A DNA stretch of 64,000 nt from Nymphaea colorata (GCF_008831285.2 NC_045142.1:14635354-14699353); one strand, 5' to 3'. Counted from the first letter of the stretch, positions 23,075-35,830 are shown. Notes: a model not told the origin generated them from the letters alone. Numbers and translations: made by a program.

Positions 23075-24585
23075 ATCCCCTCGATATATCACCCAGGTTT
23101 GGGTCCATAAGCAGTGACCCCTTTTGTCTCGTTTCTTTGTAGCAGATTAACAATTATACTAACGCGTGTGAATCGATTCAGGGTTTGGCCTGAACTGGCA
23201 GATTTCCACATGTTAGGCACCCGTTCCCCACTTTGTTCTCAACTGAGGAACCCTTACATTTACATATAACATAAGAAAACAACTCATTATAGGATTACCC
23301 TGACCCCCTTCGAGTAATCAAAAGCAGCAACAATCGCCGATTCATGCGGATATAGTAAAGTATGAGAGTCTTTTTTGAAAAAATGAGTACTAAAAGATGA
23401 TCAGTGTAGCTTGTTTCATGTCGTGAGTGGGAGCTTAGCTTCCATCTGGGTATGCGCCCTTGGATTGATGTTGCGTATTCAGCTTCTGTTGCAGCTGTTA
23501 CTACTCCACTCTTTCTCAATAGTTAACTTAATTAGTTCTGCTACTTAATTTAATCAAACAAAAATCTTCTACAACAATTCGAATTTCTTTGCGTATTCTT
23601 GATCAACCAGCGTTGTTATTGTTGACCTGTGCAAACTCAAACTTCAATCTTGGAGGAAGGTGGTTGAAAGTAGATGATTGATCACTCTATAGTGTGATGT
23701 CTCGTTCCCCAGCAAATCAAGGGAAGTTGATGATCCCTTTCTCCTGTTGCTGGAGCTTTTCACCACCGCCTAAGCATCCGTGGGTATGCCTCTCGTTTTC
23801 CTCTCCTCACCGAGTTTTTTATCCTCACAAGTCCCTCGTCCTAATCTACCGATGCAGACCATCTCCAACAAAGCTGAACAATCACCGAAACGCTAAAGTC
23901 TTAATCCACCATTTAGTCCTTCATTTTTTTTCCTCTTTCTCTCATTCCTCCATGCATCTCAAGAATCAGATGAAGAGACATCATTTATTAAAGGTTCATC
24001 TATGTGAAAGCATGCCGGAAGTGTGCATCCTTGGCACCACAATATTAGATGTCTCAAATTTATTCAATAAAGGAATGATATAATTACGTTGTTAATTTGG
24101 AACTTGCTAAAGAGGGTCACGAGAGAGAGATGTCTGGTACGTCACGTATAATGGTTTATGAACTTTGGTCTCATGCCTTTACTTGAATTTGGTTAATTAT
24201 TTGTATAATCATGAACTTTGGAATGAATCCTAAGGAACCAATGGAGGTAGCGCATCTTATCTTTAAACCCCTACAACTCATTGGACCTTAGTTTTTCTTG
24301 CTCTCTATTGAATTCTAGGTTAAGGCTGATGTTAAATTTGTATGTTAAACTTACAAATTTGTAACAAGCATATTTCTGGAGCCATAAACAGGAAAGTAGG
24401 AAGAACACGAGTTAGATATTACCAATTGTTAGCTCTTCTGTGTGTGTTTTTCTTTTGATCTGGGAACAACAAACTTTAATGTGCAAGTTTTTTTAATGAT
24501 GATTCTGTATCAACCTTTTTCTTATCTAGTTCATGATTTTTGGATATGTATTTTGATGGCTTCTTTAATGCTCTTCGTTTTGTAG
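23075..24585. other. Unassigned sequence
   Basis: No supported gene. The ORF at 23694-24083 has no recognisable domain. Confidence 0.4.
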
Positions 24586-24681
24586 TACAAGGGGCATGAT
24601 GAGGACGTGCACATCGATGCGGATGGAGTCCATGACGACCTCGGAATAATTGATCCAAATGAAGTTGGAATCAAACACTAG
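24586..24681 (+). pseudogene. Orphan terminal exon-like segment
   Basis: A 32-codon acidic reading frame (YKGHDEDVHIDADGVHDDLG, then IIDPNEVGIKH and a stop) directly follows a TTTTGTAG acceptor with a T-rich tract. Its codon-like composition and higher GC stand out from the AT-rich surroundings. I do not recognise the protein. It could be the last exon of a gene whose other exons were missed or lost, or a transposon-captured exon. Confidence 0.3.
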
Positions 24682-25867
24682 TTGTTATTCTAGATAGGGT
24701 GGTGGGGCACAAGCCAAAAAAAGTTGGATTTGTTTTTTTTGCTGAAATTCCGGTTGTAGAATCTGCTAAAAGTTCTCTGGCTTAATCCCTGGCTCATTAT
24801 TTTTTTTTTTCTTGCTCTGTTTTCTGTCATGCTTAATGGAAGGTTTCATATCACTTTAATGTCAAGTGGAAATGAATCTTTGAAATTGAATATGGCTTGT
24901 TCAGTAGCACCAAAAGAGCAGCCTTCGGTAGTCAAGTTGGAAATATTCATTCAACTTGTAAAAGTTATCAACTGGTATTAAACAAAATTTCATGTTGGAC
25001 ACACTTCCGTACGTAAAAGTTCAGTGTTAGTAATGCAAATTCAATTTATATTTAGAAGAGGAGACATCGGTATCTACTAAAGTTCTCTAATGTTCTCCCA
25101 TCAACAATTCAATCTTTTGGGCGTTGTGATTATGTATGTCATTTTTCAAATTAGAATTTTAATGATTGTAGCATAGGACACATTAATATCCTGTAAGTTA
25201 CTTACATCATTCTCTTTGCTTTTTCATCAAAGGAAATGCTGGGAGATTTCTCTTCTGTTTTATTGACAAAAAATGACTCCACAGGATGCTAAGCATCATG
25301 CGCAAAAAAAAAAAGAAAAAAAAAAAGCAGCTAGTTGGTGCGGAAACCACACGTCAGACCACAAAAAAAGTTGCAGAACCCTTTCTGGTATTTTGCCATA
25401 AAACAGAATACATAACAAAGACACAAAAATAAGTTGGAAATTTCTTGGCGCACAGTTGAGCAGAAACCGCACAAATCCTCCTTTCCACATCCTCGGTAGG
25501 TAGCTCATGAAGGATTCTTGATCTGCTTTTGATTGGTTCGATTGAGAATTCCATCTAGCGGGCACTTTGCTTCTTCCTTCCCTTATTCTTCAAAACCATC
25601 TGTTCCACTTGTTAATGTTGGAGGCCACTTTTGTAGGGAAGTCTGCAACATGATTTAAAGCCATCTAGCTAATATGACATACTGAACTCCTCTTCACATT
25701 CATCTCTCAAGTGGTATGCCTCGCAAGTGATAATTCAGAAGCTCCGCTTTCCTTCCAAACGGCAAAGTCCATGGTCCCATTTCCTTTCATCATTCTTGAG
25801 CATAATTAGTACTGTTCCCCCTAATAGCAGTGCAATAATGTGCAAACACGCTTCGTCTAATACTGTA
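24682..25867. other. Unassigned sequence
   Basis: AT-rich, with an A-rich run at 25304-25326. No gene seen. Confidence 0.4.
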
Positions 25868-25876
25868 AAAGATTGT

Positions 25877-25907
<31 letters not shown>

Positions 25908-26065
25908 AAGAGTGTGGCTTACTCGATCACTTTGCCCATCTGTGTTTTTGCTCCCTTGTTCACGAGGCAGATGAGGACCGTCCGATGGCATGATCGGACT
26001 GTTCTATCTAGTGTCCCTGGATGCCACTATATTTTGGAGTCATGGTTCAGTGACTATATATATAT
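25868..26065 (+). repeat. Dispersed repeat, copy 2, with (GA)n
   Basis: Reverse-complement relative of 14415-14565, starting with a GA run (25880-25910), then GATGGGCA-type and CTTGTTCACGAGG words, and ending with a short TA repeat at 26055-26068. Confidence 0.5.
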
Positions 26066-27033
26066 ATTATGAAAGAACCTTCCAAGTCAAGAAAATATGA
26101 GCATCTTTCAATATGGATTAAACTTAAGCATTGTTGGATTCATGTACATTTCTAGCATGTGAGTTTTGTTGTTAAGATCTGACGGTAGACAAGAGGCCAT
26201 CACATGTTTAGATTTTAGGCTTGGAAGTCCACTAACCAACCTGCTAGAGGTTGTCCTTCATACACTTCATTCAATAGAGAAAAGAACGCAAATATAAAAA
26301 AAAAAAAAAAAGAGAAAAACGGAAAAAAGAAAAAGAGAGAGAACAAAACAAAGATTAAGAGAAATCAACCAAAACATGAGCCTCTGGTTCTAAAGCACAA
26401 ACCAATAAACTTTTTAATTTTAATGTAGACCTAAAGACAATGAAGACCTAAATTTAATTTTACTGCTGCATTTTTTCTTTTTACGGACAATTTCTTTTGT
26501 GCATCTGACTGTTGTCTGAAGAAGAAGACACTCTAAGGGTGTCGTTCGTCACTTTCACCCTCTGCATTTTGTTATTTGGGTGGAAAAGCCCATGATTTCT
26601 TCCTCGACAACAATTGAACAGGAAAAAGTTTTTTAAGGGCAAAAGGAAGGTCATTTTGTTTATCTTCCATTTGTCTTCCAAATTTACCTCGTAAAGAAAT
26701 TAAAGCTAATCAAGGTGATAAACACGGGTGAAGGAGATGACGGTAGGATGCCATCAAAGAGAGACGAGGCAAGCTATCAAAGGCTCACCTCTCTCTCTCT
26801 CTTGGTTACTGATCAGGTTTCTTGTTGAAATAAGTTTACGTAGTAACCTGTTAATTCTATTTTTTTACTGTATTGATTTTCATTGAATGTAAACTAATAA
26901 AAGTAAAATATATTTTTCCATGTCTTCGACCTAGACCTATTTTTTTATTGCCCATGCGACATAGATTCAAGGATATAATGCTGGAACTCACATCCTGCCA
27001 CATGAAGTTTGCACTTTGCCAGCAAGAGATCCA
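26066..27033. other. Unassigned sequence
   Basis: AT-rich with an A-rich run at 26296-26345. No gene seen. Confidence 0.4.
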
Positions 27034-27095
27034 TCCACCTGGCTAGGGGGTATGATTTTCAACCTAAAGAAGGTCAAGAGTTCAATATCCTGTAT
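27034..27095 (+). repeat. tRNA-Pro-like relic or SINE head
   Basis: GGCTAGGGGGTATGATTTTC followed after a short gap by GGTCAAGAGTTCAATATCC resembles the D-arm/A-box and T-arm/B-box of plant tRNA-Pro (which has GGTATGATTCTC and GAGTTCGATTC). The acceptor stem and anticodon arm do not form well, so it is not a functional tRNA. Confidence 0.35.
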
Positions 27096-27868
27096 GTATC
27101 TTTTGCTTTAATGTGATATTTAGAAAAATGCGGTACTAGGTTGCCATCCTATCTTTCACTTGCATGGCAACAATGAAATTTGAAGATAAAGTTGTTCTGT
27201 CACGCCCATGAAGCTCTTAAAAACAAGTCTTGTTAAACTCTTACCATTGTAGAATAGCATAAAGTACTGGTTCAGAATACAGGAAGACGTCCATAATGAT
27301 CTCTGCAAAAGGCTTCATTCTTGGTAGATTTAGTTTTTTGTATTTTTTAATTAGTTAGAGAACTTCTTTTTTTTTTTTTTCATCTAATGATTTGATGAGA
27401 TTCTTTTGATAATATAGTTAAGGATCATGCCATTTTTTAGCTATGCTACTTTAGCTGGTTAGGTTAATGGAAGCAGGATATGTTTTTCTTTCTTAGAAAA
27501 AAGGGTTTCTGATAAAACAAGAAAATTGTTTTAGCTCAAATAGTTTCAAATTAGTGCACAATCATTTTTTTCCTATTTATGCATTCATAACCCTGCTCAC
27601 GATTGAGGGAAGTTCTTGTTTGAGTTATTTTAAGAAGCTTCTCTTACACATCTACGCACAGACTTGGAAGTATATTAATATTTCCTGATGTCGCTAGTGT
27701 TGTTACCAACTTAATGTTTGGAATTACATTTTAAACACTTTGGCTTATTTGATCTATTGATTTAGAGAAAACATGTAACTTGATGGGGGAATGAAGCTTG
27801 ACACTTCTTCTTGTGCTTCCAGTTTTCAGTATTTAGAAATGTTCTATTTGATTTGCTCACCATTGCAG

Positions 27869-27970
27869 GTTTCTCAAAATGCTGAGACTGGGAAAAGTGG
27901 AGGATCTGGCTATGTTACATTGGGTTCAACGGATGAGAATAAAGCTGCACCTTCTGCATTGGATAGAACT
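27869..27970 (+). pseudogene. Orphan internal exon-like segment
   Basis: A 34-codon open segment (starting VSQNAETGKSGGSGYVTLGS) is bounded by TTGCAG on the left and GTGAGT on the right, both strong plant splice signals, in phase 0 at both ends. The segment at 28322-28393 could be its downstream partner. The protein is not recognised. No neighbouring exons upstream were found. Confidence 0.35.
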
Positions 27971-28321
27971 GTGAGTCACGAAATTGTAACCTTGAGATGA
28001 ATTTAGGTGTATTTTCTAGTTACTGACACAAAATGTAGTTCGACAACATTTGTGGGATTTTGTTTGCTTTTCATCCTCTCTAATTCATGTGTATAGTAAT
28101 GTAGTATAAAAAGGAAAGATGTTTCTTTCAATCCTGATGTCTACTGAAATGAAGTTGAGAATTGGACATGAGTTGGACATGGGTTTGTTTGCTGAGGTTG
28201 TTAAGAAATGAGACTTTATTTTTCTCATACAAGAAGGAAAACAAAATGTTAGTTTTGGCTACCTGATTTTACACAGTTCTTTTTTCTTTTCTCCGGGTTA
28301 ATGTTATTCTTCAACTGAAAG

Positions 28322-28393
28322 GCTGTGAAGATGGATGTTGGAGCAAGTGATAAACATTTGCAATTAGAGAAAATGATGAATAATCAATGTTGA
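28322..28393 (+). pseudogene. Orphan terminal exon-like segment
   Basis: Follows an AG acceptor (CTTCAACTGAAAG) and reads 23 codons (AVKMDVGASDKHLQLEK...) to a TGA. The phase fits the exon ending at 27970. Function unknown; weakly supported. Confidence 0.25.
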
Positions 28394-28828
28394 AGTGTTT
28401 TTTGATTGAGCACATTGTCAAAGGAGGTAAATTGAAAGCTTTGGTTGGCTTATGGATTTAAGTTATAGATAGAGTGGGATAATGGAATGCATGGGGACTT
28501 TTTCAAAATCAGGTTTTAACAAAAACCCATCTTTTCAATGGATGCAACCAAACATGCCTTTAGCATTTTTGGGGTTGATTAGTGTCGATTACCTCAATAC
28601 CGGATATATCAACTATTTATGTTGTGAGTAGCTTAATGTATTAGGAATAATTGTTACTTATTGTTATTTAAAATTAATAATAATTCAATAGTAAGGCGGT
28701 GAGCCCGTTACTAAAGATCAAGTTGGTGTTATGCAAAAGTTGAGCAACTTCTTGATCAATTGTTTTTTACACCTTCTGGGAGACATGACCCGGCCTTCTG
28801 TAACGCAGATCCAAGTAATCTGGAACGT

Positions 28829-28978
28829 TGTTGTGCATGTTATAAGATGTATCATCAGTAAAGTTTGTTGGCGCTCTCCCTTGATTCTCACTTAATCCCT
28901 TCCCTTTTCGTAAGGGTAAAATGAGGAAAGGAGGCCGTAGGCTGCAACACACCAAAGAGAGGGAGAGAGTACTGCTCG

Positions 28979-29027
<49 letters not shown>

Positions 29028-29491
29028 ACGACATGAGAGAGAGAGTAAAGAGTGAGAGGGGACTTCACGGGTAGAGGGAAGAGGTTAAAGAAAAAAAAAA
29101 TTCTTTCTTTTTTTGGACATACAACATTGAACTTTCTTTAACAACTATATATAGAAAAACAAAAACTTGATCCTTACTCTAATAACTGATTGTCATTCCA
29201 TGATCTCCATTTCAGCCCTCAACTTAGTGCCCTCAACTCAGTAACCGCTGGTCACTCCCATGATCTCCTCCATTTCAGCCCTCAAGTCTCGCACCATTTT
29301 CTCCATCACCCATGATCTTGGGAACCGCACACACATTCACAAGTTCTCCTCACGTCTCTACTTTTCACTCCCACCAATTTCTCCATTCTTCTTTAACTAC
29401 TCATGATTTGGAACCGACCCACGAGCTCCTTCACGCACTCACACTTACACACGTTCCCACGAGCTCCTCCACAACAGGAGTTAGAGCAACA
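28829..29491 (-). repeat. 3' LTR of a collapsed copia element
   Basis: On the minus strand begins TGTTGCTCTAAC right after a polypurine tract (29492-29504) and ends GCACAACA. It matches 29750-30279 except for internal deletions. It contains a (GA)n run near 28982-29020 and the words CGCACTCACACTTACACACG near its start. Confidence 0.75.
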
Positions 29492-29500
29492 TTCTCCCCC

Positions 29501-29749
29501 CTAATCCTGGTGTGGCTTGAGATCTCGAACACCTAGCAAGTGTCGCATTGTTGCCAACCTTGTCACCGGCAACACCTTCGTCAACAGATCAGCCTGTTGC
29601 TCATCTGTTCGCACAAAATCCACAATAATTTGTCCTCTTTCAACACATTCACATATGAAATGAAACTTTGTGTCAATGTGTTTGCTACATCCATGAAAAA
29701 CTGGGTTCTTCATTAACGCGATTGCGGACTTATTATCCACATATAACTT
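29501..29749 (-). pseudogene. Ty1/copia RNase H C-terminus, fragment
   Basis: The minus strand reads KLYVDNKSAIALMKNP, HIDTKFHFI and ADLLTKVLP, the standard end of copia RNase H and of the polyprotein, ending just before the polypurine tract and 3' LTR. Everything upstream (gag through most of RNase H) is missing: the KLYVDN codons abut the terminal CA of the other LTR exactly. Confidence 0.85.
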
Positions 29750-30279
29750 TGTTGTGCATGTTATAAGATGTATCATCAGTAAAGTTTGTTGGCGCTCTCC
29801 CTTGATTCTCACTTAATCCCTTCCATTTTCGTAAGGGTAAAATGAGGAAAGGAGGCCGTAGGCTGCAACACACCAAAGAGAGGGAGAGAGTACTGCTCGG
29901 GCAAGAGAGAGAGAGAGAGAAAAAGAGACGGCAGGAGAGAGAGAGAGTAAAGAGCAAGAGGGGACTTCACGGGTAGAGGGAAGAGGTTAAAGAAAAAAAA
30001 ATTTCTTTCTTCTTTTGGGCGTACAACATTGAACTTTCTCTAACAACTATATATAGAAAAACAAAAACTTGATCCTCACGCTAATAACCGCTTGTCATTC
30101 CATGATCTCCTCTATTTCAGCTCTTAACTTAGTAACCACTGGTCACTCCCATGATCTCCTCCATTTCAGCCCTCAAGTCTCGCACTATTTTCTCGAACTC
30201 ACGTACCCACGAGCTCCTTCACGCACTCACACTTACACACGTTCCCACGAGCTCCTCCACAACAGGAGTTAGAGTAACA
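29750..30279 (-). repeat. 5' LTR of the collapsed copia element
   Basis: Copy of 28829-29491, minus orientation, starting TGTTACTCTAAC at 30279 and ending GCACAACA at 29750. About 130 bp shorter than its partner. Outer flanks AACGT (28824-28828) and AAGTT (30280-30284) are not a convincing duplication. Confidence 0.7.
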
Positions 30280-31981
30280 AAGTTATCACTTTTTATTATC
30301 AAAGGAATCAACCACGTAATGTTTGGTAGCGCACGTGATAACGTTTGGGCGGTGTTGCTTAATATCTTCAGTTATGCGTTTTCAACATTAAATGCTAAAT
30401 TTCTTGTAGTCACCAAGGTTGGTCCTGTAGAGCAATCGTTTTGTCAGTCATATCAAAAGTAACTGAGTAGTGCAGCATGAGTAGTGCAGCATAAGCATAG
30501 TGGAGATGGCGCCCACAAATTTTTAGAGAAATTTTATTACGGGAGATGGGAGAGGAAATGTAACATCTGACTCTTTAAGTGCACCCAAGACCAACCTTTA
30601 CTGAGTTTCTGAAAGCGATTTGCAAATCCTACACTTAACCAGTTGGCATTCTCGAGGGCCACAGTTTTTGTTAATGGACTATTATCCAGTGGAAGAGGCT
30701 GAGTAAGGAAGATGCACATCACAGTTTCTTAAGCCGCACGAGTGCCTTGCACTTTGCGGAGGAAAAAAACGTCAGGAGTTTGCGTTCCTGTAATCCTAGA
30801 GAATTTGAGTTCTATAAATCCTATGTGTCTTTGGATCTAAACTAAATAATAAGTTGGTGGCATTTTCGGGCAAAGGAGGACAATTTCTAAGATGAGCGAC
30901 CATCATTTACTTGTATGAAGTCATCCATAGCACATAGGGTACTTCTTGAAATTGGCAAATCATTCCGGTCCTTGGGTAAGGGCATTTAAGGAACTGATCA
31001 AAATATTGTGAAATGGTAAAGGTCATTAGAGAATTTAACAAATATATACATCTATGTCAATACCTGAACGTTAGACTTAATGGTTGGGTTGCGCATTGAC
31101 AACGCTCTTGTCATCCATACCTATAATCTCAACATTGGATGTGTCCAGAACTTCACTTCATTATTTTCATGTTTTCCGTACCCTAAAATAAATTTATGAA
31201 AGTGGTACTTCTTTTATGTTTCCACAGTCCAAGGACGTGAATGTATGTCCACACAATATATTTATAAATTTTTATTCTCCACCTGGAAACTCAACTGTCC
31301 TATGCTGACCAACATATGCAGCATATACGGCTGGGATTCATAGCCTGAATCACATTTTTCTTCAACTATATATTCAAATATTGTCGGTTTGCACACGTAT
31401 CTTGAATCCAACCGTATGCAGTTAAGAAGACATCAAGTTGCAAGCAACGCTCCAGGCTTGACCCACTATTACACTCAAAATTATTTTAATACTGAAGTCA
31501 AGCATTTAACGATCGTGTTCGTATCACATCTCCTAGAAGTTTATGCTTGGGATTTTTCAAAATAGCTTATTGGACAATTGGACAAGTTAATGCAATGGTG
31601 TATAAGAGAAAGCATGGAAGTGTCACAAAAAGTTAGCAAGAAGAGCAGGTTTGTGTAACATGCAAGCACCCCAGTGCTAATGCTAGAAGAAAGTGTAATT
31701 GTTCTAAAAACACAAAGATTGAGGTCGGAGCTGTGCATTAATTATATAATTAGTCATGAATCAGATTGTGAATTTATTTAAGCGATGGGCAATGGCTTTG
31801 GAAAGAACCGTCAAATGAAAAATGTGTTTCACTAGCTGTTATGAAGTTAATTATAAATTCTATGGCAAGTCCCTCCGTTTACTCGAAGAATATTATAACA
31901 AGTAACAGCATTAACCAAAACAAGGAAGGCAAAACAAAGGATTGAGCAGTCTCCAGCTAGCTGATCACTTCTGCTACACTT
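30280..31981. other. Region downstream of the ammonium transporter gene
   Basis: No gene seen. It would include the transporter's 3' UTR just below 31982. A short duplication GAGTAGTGCAGCAT occurs twice near 30463-30491. Confidence 0.4.
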
Positions 31982-34900
31982 CTACAACTGTATGGTCACA
32001 CCTCTAGCACCATTAATGGCTACATTAGCTGCTCGCACCGGCCTCTCCTCATCTTCACAAGTCTCATGTCTGGTCACATCAAACCTTTCTCCGTCACCCC
32101 AAAGAGCATATGCCTCTTCTCCATGGACAGCATCGTCACCGATCACGAGCTGCTCGTCTAGCATGCGCAATGGCATGAAGATCCTTATGCAGAGAAGAAT
32201 AACAGTAGTAGCAGCAATGTTCCAGGAGATGATGAACAATGAAGCAACAAGTTGTTTCAGTATTTGAACGTGGCCTTCACCCCCATAGAAGGCACCCCTA
32301 GTGTTCTGCCAAGGCATCGTCATCTTACAGAGGTTTGGTTCTGCCAATAGGCCAGTTAGAATTGCACCTACAAAGCCGGCAACAGCATGTGTATGAAACA
32401 CTCCAAGGGAGTCATCCACCTTCTGCAACAACGAAGACTTCTTGTGCACAATCATCATGGTGAACCATGGTATGCTCCCAGAGAGCATCCCCATTAAGAT
32501 GGCTGCCCACCCTTGCACCACACCTGCACCCACGATATCAGTGCAACCGTGATAAAATGGAAGTTCTCGCAAAAGTCGAAATGAATTAACATTTTCACAA
32601 TCTCCTTTTGTCCTTTTAAAATGTTTTTTTTTTCTTTTTTTTTACTTAAACATGAGTATTTTGTACGCTCTTATGCACAATTTTCCGTGCACGCGCTGTC
32701 CACATAATCAGGTTCGACGTTTCATGCTGACGTCCTCTCAGCAATTATGTCAATGTTGTGAAATTTTTGATGAACAAAAAGAAATATCTTATAGTGGTTT
32801 TAAAAATAAAAGTGTCAAAATTTTTTTATCCCGTAATAGTTTATCCATCCATTATTTAAGGCTTTTTTGAGGGGGCTTCTGGTTTCCAGGCAGTAAAGGT
32901 TGTGCTTGAATAAGTAGCATTAACATTAGAAAACCATGCAGTTAGTGGAATTTTGGTTAATTATATATATAATTACAATATCCAAAGTACATTGGCCGAG
33001 CTAGAAGTTTTGGTTGGAAGGGCACTAATTAAGAAACTTCAATGTTTTAGAGCACTTATATATATAAACAATCAAATATTTCACAGTAATATGAAAATAA
33101 ACATATTTTGTGGGGCTGGCAGTTCTGCCAGCTTTCCAACCTACAAACAATGTTTGTGTATTACTTGTTTACTTTGGTTTTCATATGAAATAGTCGAAGT
33201 TCACATTTTGAATTGTCCTTTTTCGAAAATAAAATGCACTACTTAAAAATTAACTTTTGTGTCATGTCATATTGTTTCTGATGCATAGAAAGAACTCATG
33301 ACCTCAAGTTTTTTTAGCTTAATTTTTCAACTCTATAAGTTCTTATTAGCACAACCAAAGTTCATGATTTAAGAATGTAACGGTTTTTTTTCTGTTCCTA
33401 GCTGCTGTGGAAATTAAATGCATAAGGTTGTTTTTCAGAACCAGGCACAGAAACAAGCAGGCAATTCTATTAGATTTTGCCAATAAAAGGCTCGATCCAC
33501 CACATGATCAGTCCATTCATATCTTGTTGCCAGCAAAAAATACATTCTCTGCGTTAGTATTTTCGAAAATCCGACATGATAAGTTAAATTTCTTAAACGA
33601 AAGTGCTTTTCTTTCTTTCAATAGAATGACGGACATAAGAGAAAGAAAAAGAGAAAAATTAAAGAAAGAAAGGATTCTCTCTTGGCATGCATGGCACGGC
33701 TTTGCAAAGTGTAACAAGTTTGCCAGCAGCTGCCGAGAATGGCTCAAGGTAATAAAAGGATGCTTTAAGAAGGCAAATTTCCATGAAATGAATTTGTGAA
33801 TCAGGAAGATGCAAGAGGACGGTGATCACACAGAAAGTGAATGTAGAGGACGAGACGAGTACTAACTAGCTTGTGAAGAAAGAGGAGATGGCAGGCAGGA
33901 ACAGTACCTGCTCCGGGAGTAATGCAAGCCAAGCCAGTCATCATTCCCTGGACAGCACCGATCACCGATGGCCTGCCGAAGAAGGCGACGTCCAAAGATG
34001 TCCAAACCAGAAGGCTGGTGGCAGCGCAGACGTTCGTGTTGAGGATGGCGAGGGATGCGACAATGTTGGCGGCGTAGGGGGCGCCGCCGTTGAAGCCGCA
34101 CCAACCCAACCACAGCAGCCCTGCCCCGGAAAGCATCAGCAGCACATTGTTCGGTGGAAACCTCTCCCGGTCACCCTTCACCCGCGGCCCGACCTTCGTG
34201 CATGAATCAATATATAAAAACATTATATTCCGTTCAATATGTCTTAAAATGCAATAGCTATATGAAAATGCCAAAGGCTTGTGTGAAAATTAATCAAGCT
34301 TTTACGAAAAGGAAAGTTTAAAATATTTACGGATATAATTGAATTTAAATTCTTGTATAATTAATTCTGGTGCCTATTTATTCGTTGCTCTTTAAACAAT
34401 TTTTCATTTCTTTTTCTCCCTTTTCAAAAATGAAAATTTTACTCAAACGTCCTAATTTATATTGATAAGAAGAGAAAACATATTTATATTATGACATTTT
34501 AGTTTTTCGGAAGAAGAGTAGCATTATACGTACAAGAATTTTTATAAACTTAAAATATAAATCTAACAAAAGTATAAGATTACAAAAAATAAGTGTAACA
34601 AACTTGATGTTGACAACTAATATGTATGTATAAGAATACAAAATATACAACGTCAGAAGTTTGCACAAAAGAGAGTCTTGTCGAAACATTCTTTTAGCAT
34701 TTTTCTACTGAGTTCATAGCTCAGTCGATTTAACTGCAAAACAGATTCTCGTACCCTTGGATTGAACAAAACAAGGACAAAACAAGCCTCTCTATTGGAA
34801 GAAATAGAAAATTGGAAAAAAAAAATTAACTTCTTTGTAGAAGACAAAATTACTTCCGACGAAAAAAAAAAGTACGGTGAAATGAAAAAAAAAAAAATGC

Positions 34901-35766
34901 TCCCGATGGATTGACTTTAATCCATCGAACGTCTCATCCACGACGCTTAAATAACTCACTTTGAAAGAGCCCATGAGCTGAGCAGCGGCGTTGAGAACAA
35001 AGTAAAAGCAAAGTCATAGCATAAGTGTCATTTTTCCAAAACCTTGGTGTTTTAATAATCGGTTGTTTCCTATCAAACGAAAGAGATGGCGCCATGGAGA
35101 TGATGACTCGCTCACCCAGTAGGCGGCGGTGAAGCCGGCGGTGCCAGAGGCGAGGTGAATGACGTAGCCGCCGGAGTAGTCGATGACGCCCCACTGGTAG
35201 AGGAAGCCGCCACCCCACAGACTGTAGGCACCGACGGTGTAGGAGAAGATGAGCCAGAGGGGGACGAAGGCCATCCACGCTCTTATGTTCATCCGCCCCA
35301 AAACTCCCCCGGCCAGCAGTATCACCGTCAGCGCCGCATACATGTACTCGAACAGCACCATCGTCGCCATGGGGTAGAAGGGCTCGGTCGCGGGCGAAAT
35401 CAGTACATTACCGTCGTAAATAATGGTGGACGGCAACCTCGCCCTGTTGGTGAGGTAGCTCTGCGTCAGGGCGGGGCCGCCCTTACCCCAGAATGGCAGC
35501 AACGGCTCCCCAAAGGCAAGGCGGTAGCAGAGAAGCACCCAGAAGATGAGGCCGGCGGCGAAGGCGTAGAGGGCCATGAAGGCGGCGTTGACCGCCCATT
35601 TCTTCTTGACGATGCTGGCGTAGAGGACAACGAGGCCCGGCATGCTCTGCAGCCCGACGAGCGTTGCCGCCATCATCTGCCAGGCGTTGTCACCCTTGTT
35701 GAGCCATGCCGGCACGGCGACCTCGAGCTCGCTGTAGGCAAAGGGAATGGTTGTATTGCTGCCCAT
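31982..35766 (-). CDS. Ammonium transporter, AMT2/AMT3 type (three exons)
   Basis: High-affinity ammonium uptake channel of the plasma membrane, a trimer of 11-helix subunits. Exons on the minus strand: 35766-35116 (651 nt), 34193-33908 (286 nt), 32523-31982 (542 nt), giving 492 residues, normal for the family. Splices: GTGAG at 35115 to AAG at 34194 (weak acceptor), and GTACTG at 33907 to GGTGCAG at 32524. Reading across both joins gives AAYW/VGPR and [10 protein letters not shown], as in other plant members. Pore residues: Asp196 and His204 in [10 protein letters not shown], His358 in VFHTHAVAG (the twin histidines) and Trp184 in SLWGGGF. The C-terminus has the regulatory stretch [17 protein letters not shown]. 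The start [11 protein letters not shown] is followed by [15 protein letters not shown], matching the usual N-terminus. The gene looks intact; the exons are GC-rich in AT-rich flanks. Confidence 0.93.
32524..33907 (-). other. Intron 2 of the ammonium transporter gene
   Basis: 1,384 bp, AT-rich, GT...AG ends, phase 1. ORFs inside are not meaningful. Confidence 0.75.
34194..35115 (-). other. Intron 1 of the ammonium transporter gene
   Basis: 922 bp, AT-rich, phase 0. At 34716-34767 the plus strand has TAGCTCAGTCGATTTAACTG and GGATTGAAC, which could be A- and B-box remains of a tRNA-derived SINE; weak. Confidence 0.7.
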
Positions 35767-35830
35767 GGTCCCGACGCTGGGTACGGGCTGTAAGAGGGTT
35801 TGAAAGCAAGAAGGGCTGCGTGGTGTTTGG

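Noticed and set aside
22047-23142. Very long ORFs on both strands (Pro/Ser-rich plus strand, Gly/Glu/Arg-rich minus strand)
   Set aside because: They follow from the CT/GA minisatellite, which lacks stop codons in several frames; no start context, no non-repetitive domain.
27034-27095. Functional tRNA-Pro gene
   Set aside because: A- and B-box words are present, but acceptor and anticodon stems do not pair.
28824-30284. AACGT / AAGTT as a target-site duplication of the collapsed copia element
   Set aside because: Only 3 of 5 bases match, so the flanks cannot be called a duplication.
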